NCBI RefSeq assembly: GCF_958295425.1
Contig: NC_081135.1
Coordinates: forward strand, 26,574,933 to 26,638,932
From: Solea solea
Taxonomy: Eukaryota; Chordata; Actinopteri; Pleuronectiformes; Soleidae
Reading direction: 5' to 3'
Length of the DNA: 64,000 nucleotides
This document shows, piece by piece, positions 59,076-64,000 of this stretch (its first letter is position 1; every line of letters begins with the position of its first letter). The notes beneath the pieces were generated by a model. That model made no database searches. It had not been told where the DNA came from and was given only the letters and a program-made list of their open reading frames with translations. A program made the translations under genes and the position numbers.

Positions 59076-61579
59076 GGCAATGAATCAGTGTTAGCTCAAA
59101 TAAAGGGGTTTGTATTATCTGCCAGCTTATATCCATATGTCTTATTACATTTTCACATACAAGTTTGAAGCTTTTCTGAATACCTTTTAATGTATCGCGA
59201 GAAAAAAAACAAACGTATCTTGTTGTGGAGCTTGCAGCATTTACTCAGAATAATATGTGTACAATAGATGCAGTTGTTCTTTCAGGCCTGAACGCTGACA
59301 TGACGAGCAGGGCCACTGTGCTGGTCAATTGTGTTACATTCTGCAGCTTGGCAACTCTCCAAACGTTATTGTAAACATTGTGTAGTGATGTTCGGCCTCA
59401 GCACAATGCCATTGTCCCTGTTTTTTTTCTTTTCGTTTTTTTTTCTTTTTAATCAAACGTCAAACATGTTTGCCTTGATTCTGTGTTAAAGTTTAGGAGG
59501 CAGGCAATAATCAGCAATCAGCTGTTTATAGTTTATAAATGGCACAAAGAGTGTGTTATGGAGAACACCAGAAATCCATACCATTAAAACTAATATTTTG
59601 TCTCTTAATTTCAAGTTTTTTCCAATATATTTTCTTTTGTACTTTAGTAAACTGCTGAATAAATCCTAGCACAAACTGTAATTAAGCTGTCACGGATGAA
59701 TCGTGTCTATTGTCTGTTTCCTGTTGCTGGTAGACTTTTGTCTACATGGAGCCTTGAGTCTTCTGTCGATGACTGTTTCATGAGCGCTATGTGATGTTTT
59801 AGTCAGGGACTTTTCTTGTAACCTCATACACCTTTCACTTTTGTTTCATCCTCTCTTATATTTTAATGTTACTCTATAAAAACCTAAATAACAAACGAGC
59901 GCTCTGTCCAAGGACTATTCACGTATAGCTTATTGATTTTGCATTTCTGGTTCCAAAATCAATTGCTTAGAAGGGGATATTCTGAGATTAAAATGTCTCA
60001 CAATAACTCTGTGTAAACTTGTAACACTTTTTAATCCTACTCATCCCCCTGTCATTTTCTTCAAATAGAAGGAAGTCCCTGAGGCCTGAGCCTCATCTGT
60101 AATAATTTTGTATTCATCTTCAGCCTCTGACGTAAATTTGAAGTGCTTCACTGTTATGCTTTGTTGTTATGAACGCACACATTTCCATGCCAATGATTCA
60201 TATATTTCTGGCACACAGAAAGCCCCCCCCCCCCGCTCATGAAATCTGATCTGTGTGGTTCCCCCTGTATTCCTCCTCCCCCAGCCCTTCAGAACTGCCC
60301 TCTGTCTGATCTTTCTGGAGACCTACAGCAGTTTGTTTATTTTGCTTGACATGGAGGAAACGCTGTTGGACCCTTCATTGGCTAAAGATTTACAGCATGG
60401 GACAGTCAGGCTCCAGTGTGATGTGTATCAAATGCTCCCCATAACTGCAAGCTTAGTATCATTTTCACCACTGACACGTCACAGAGGACAACACAATTGT
60501 CTGCCTGCCTGGGGAATACGCCATTAGGTGATCACATCAGTTGATACCCCATGGCATTGAGCATACAAATAGTCTTCTCATCTTGCTAATTGTGGAGATT
60601 GAGGCCATAGATCATCACACACACACACACCAATGTCCTGTAATGGACAAAGGGCATAAAACCCACATCTGACCCCTCCAGGTGTCTACTCCAAGGGCAA
60701 TACTGGAAAAGGACACCACGTCTCCCTGGAGATCATTTCACCTTAAATTTACGAGGCCTCTGCTCTACTCATGTCGCTTGGAATGATTGAGATCAGGGTA
60801 TTGGAAAGGAATTGCTTTAGGACACAAATGTCTGACTGAATGGTCAACGTACACTGAGCAGATAACGTTGTTTACTACGTGTATGCACGTGGCCCCCAGT
60901 ACTGTAGGTGTGAATTGCACATACTGCCTCATGGCGTGATGGCACACTAATAGTAACACGAGTAACCTTCTTACTTTAGAGGAGAAAAAGTGAAAGAGAG
61001 AGAAAGAAGGAGGAAAGAGAAGTTAAACAGATCATCTCACCACATGAAAGAGTACGGTGTTCATGAATGTGTTTGCATTTTTCTCATCTTTATTGTGGTT
61101 CACTCTCACCCAGACATGGGGGTTAGGTGGATGAAGATTTCGTCTGAGGGGAATTGAGAACAAAATAGAAAATACAGAAATGTCTCGTGAGGTCAGTGGT
61201 TGTGTGGCCATTATATTAAATCATGGTACAATGACAACTCTCCAAAACCAAAGCCACAACATCCTAAACTCCCCCTGGTGGTTGACTGCAGTCCATGCAA
61301 TATACCCTGCAACTGATGGTAGATGGATCATGGGCAAAACAGAATTTGTCCACCTAGTGGAATTTCAGTTAAGTTAAGTTTAGGTGATATATGTTCAAGT
61401 GTTCTTTTTTTTATTTGTTATTTAATGATATAAGATTGATAACTGATAACTGACTGAGAGTGGACTACACAAAGACATTTTCTTTTTGCTTCTCATTCAC
61501 ACTCACATTCACAAACAGCCATGGAAGACACTGGGTTTCAGTGAGTGACAGACATAGAATAGGAGAATGAGATGATAGT

Positions 61580-61632
61580 AAATGGTCTGTATTTATAGAA
61601 TGCTTTTAATCAGGATAACCACTCAATACTGC
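61580..61632. repeat. Fragment of the 49.9-kb fish repeat family
   Basis: aaatggtctgtatttataga followed by atgcttttaatcaggataac and cactcaata matches the head of that repeat. Confidence 0.45.
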
Positions 61633-62559
61633 AAAAGAAATCCAAACACATAACCTGCCACCTCAGGGTGTCTGTGAGTCTGCATACAACAAGTGATTTA
61701 TGTGCAACGTGTGATTCAGACAGCAGAGAGGGACATGCATGGCAGAGTTAAGAGTAAAAAAGTATTCATTTTAATCTTATTAGTGCCATGATTCCATTTG
61801 AAGTAAAGTATTTAAGTACATACAAATACAAATACCTGCAGCAAATGAGTCTGTGGCTCAGCCTCCGAACCATAATGCAAAACTAGGTGGGATATTATTT
61901 TGTCACTAAATGTAGAGAAAAAAGTGATCGTCCGAAACATGAGATTTGAGTTTGCATTCCAAATAACTTCAAATATTAAATTTTAGATATAACATACATG
62001 GCAAAGATTAATTGGTGGATATTTTGAATACTGTATGGTGGACTTGCAAGTTTCTGTCTCAGCAGTTCCTCCTCATCAGAATTTGTGCAATTGATTACTA
62101 TTATGCGTAGTATACATGGTAAAAAAAAATGTATTTAATCATCTCTAATCAGGAACGTTTCGTGTGTTGCCCTCTTCCTCAAACAAACGAAAGTCCCTTC
62201 TCTGTTTGATAGTGCATATCCTGTGACCTTTAAAGTAGGAACCAGTGAACCATTTTCATCCAAAACCACTTCTTTTGAGACAGTTGCCTGCTTGGTTATG
62301 GACCTAGGGTAAGTTCAGCTCAACAAAAAAATAAAGGAAATACTCAAATTGACTTTACACTATTGAGTTAATGTATTGATTAAATGCATCAATATCTCAT
62401 CTGATCACCTATTACGTGGATAGTTAAATTGATAAGTAATAACCAGAGCTGGGCCCATCGACTGGTAGATTATTACTATTTTCTAGTGAGGATGTTTTTT
62501 TCAAACTCACATTTTATGCAATTATTAACCACCTTTTTCCAGACAGAAGGAGTGTGGAG

Positions 62560-63850
62560 GTGACTTTAAATGTAGGTAGTATGAATGGCTGATATGATGG
62601 AGAGAAGAAAGGTAGATAATATGGTAAGTGCAAGAGACCAGGTTGAGGGGAAGCATCGGAGGCATCGGAGGAGGATTCAAACTGTTCTACCGTGGTTAAG
62701 ATGGAAAGTGAAATGGGACAGAGGTGACAAGAGTGTCAGACAGAATCATGAGTTTGAAGCTATAGTAAGTGAAGGTGTGATGTTGAATGTTGTCTGTGCT
62801 TTTGTCCCACAAGTTGGTTGTCAGTCAGAAGAGAATGAGGAGTTCTGGAGTAAGTTGGATGAAGTGGCAGAGAGGGTTTCCAGCTGAAAGAGAGTGACGA
62901 TTGGAGCAGACTTTAATGGGCATGGGAACAGAGGTGATGAGGAGGTGTAGGGTAGATATGGGGTCAAGGAGAGAAATGTAGAACGACAGATGGTCATGGA
63001 TTTTGCAAAAAGTATGGAAAGGGCTGTGGTAAACGCACTTCATAAAGAAGGAGGAGGAGCATAGGGTGATCTATAAGAGTGGGGGAAGATACTCACAGGT
63101 AGATTATACTATGCAGGAGTTGCTACGTGAAGGGGACAGGAGACTGTAAGGCAAGTCTGAAGGATGATTTTGAAAACCAAGGATTAAATGGGGGAAGCTG
63201 AAAAAAGAAGAATGTTGCACAGAGTTTCAGGGAGGAGTTGTGACTGACTCTTAGGGGTATTGAGGAGTTAACAGGTGACTGGAAAAGTACAGTTAAAATG
63301 CTGAGGGATACAGCCAACAAAGTTTTTGGTGTGTCCTCTGGACAGAGGAAACATGACAAGGAAACGACAAAAAGTGTAGTAGTACTGACAGAACTGGCTT
63401 GTAATGAGTTGCATGAGAGGCTCTACACTATGGAAGGAGAGAAGGACTTGCATCGACTGGTTAAACAGAGAGACAGAGCTGTAAAGGATGAGCAGCTGGT
63501 TAGCGTGATTAAGGACAGAGATGAAAATGTTCTAACAAGCGAACAGAGAGTATTTTGAGAAGCTGATAAATGAGGAAAAAGAGAGAGCGGGGGCGACAGA
63601 TGGAGGGGAGATAGTGCCTCAGGAAGTGCAGAGGATTAGTAACGAGGAAGTGAGGGCAGCTCTGAAGAGGATGAAGACATTTTAGTCCAGATGACATATA
63701 CCTGTGGAGATATGGAGATGTGAAACCAGTGGACTTTTTGACCAGATTGTTTAACACAATCTTGGGGAGAAAAGGCCTGAGGAATGGAGAAGTGTAATGG
63801 CACTGATTTCCAAGAACATGGGTGATGTGCTGAACTGTAGTAATGTGATG
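62560..63850 (+). mobile_element. Non-LTR retrotransposon (RTE-like LINE), 5' part, broken
   Basis: The plus strand encodes, across several broken frames, the endonuclease region and the start of the reverse-transcriptase region of a common fish LINE. A 100-codon open stretch (62585-62887) includes NVVCAFVPQVGC and EEFWSKLDEVAE. Next come IGADFNGHG, then GRYGVKERNVE, then FLVCPLDRG-type sequence in a shifted frame, ALKRMKTF and PVEIWRC, ending near GDVLNCSN. These occur in this order in intact elements of the family. Many stops and shifts show it is dead. The match ends near 63850, before the RT catalytic core. Confidence 0.75.
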
Positions 63851-64000
63851 AAGTGATTATTCTTTGGCCCTAAATGAAACCAAATCCAATTGTTAAATAA
63901 ATGTTATAACTCAATAACTATATCCACAACCCCCATAATATACTGTATGCAAAATGTATTGCCACCAAGTTGTACAACCTGGTAATATATGTCCTATGTT

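Larger units (their letters stand above)
56801..62540. other. Intergenic region upstream of rbms1
   Basis: No gene was recognised. It holds a SINE-like fragment (59.0 kb), a C10 run near 60.23 kb, a piece of the 49.9-kb repeat family at 61.58 kb and simple repeats. ORFs such as 60255-60527 plus and 58615-58884 plus have no visible domains. Confidence 0.6.

Noticed and set aside
60255..60527. 90-codon ORF on the plus strand upstream of rbms1
   Set aside because: There are no domains or plausible splice sites, and the length is expected by chance.

Overview
The window is nuclear DNA from a ray-finned (teleost-like) fish. The evidence is three vertebrate genes with GT-AG introns, AT-rich introns full of microsatellites, and several interspersed repeat families familiar from teleost genomes. 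No bacterial, viral or organellar gene organisation is seen. The species cannot be named from the sequence.

All three recognised genes lie on the minus strand, so they read from high to low coordinates. (1) 1-2864 holds the 5' coding end of baz2b, a bromodomain/PHD chromatin-remodelling protein: coding exon 1 at 2664-2862, exon 2 at 1056-1229, exon 3 at 382-513, and exon 4 entering the window edge at 1-151. A candidate untranslated first exon and promoter lies near 23.1-23.5 kb, which would make a first intron of about 20 kb. (2) 29123-32914 holds a complete six-exon cd302 gene, a type I membrane protein with a C-type lectin-like domain; the joined CDS is 741 bp (246 aa). (3) 36.0-56.3 kb holds a complete 13-coding-exon rbms1 gene, an RNA-binding protein with two RRM domains; the joined CDS is 1188 bp (395 aa), with a 3' UTR of about 2.4 kb. 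All exon phases are consistent in cd302 and rbms1, and in the visible part of baz2b.

The order baz2b - cd302 - rbms1 is a compressed version of the human 2q24.2 neighbourhood. In human, MARCHF7 lies between BAZ2B and CD302, and LY75, PLA2R1 and ITGB6 lie between CD302 and RBMS1; none of these was recognised here. The genes are not known to share a pathway. They are old neighbours rather than an operon-like unit.

The remaining sequence is introns and intergenic DNA. It holds fragments of at least three non-LTR retrotransposons (7.56-8.28 kb, 24.8-25.0 kb, 62.5-63.85 kb), tRNA-derived SINE-like copies, several MITE-like DNA elements (including one inside another at 41.1-41.9 kb), a telomere-motif-rich fish repeat at 33.1-33.35 kb, and many simple repeats with three unusually long G runs. 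No CRISPR array, tRNA gene or rRNA gene was seen. No clearly novel system was found. The most interesting points are the missing neighbours, the nested and paired MITEs in rbms1 introns, an unexplained GC-rich block at 34.5-34.87 kb, and a retrotransposon copy that keeps its 5' half.
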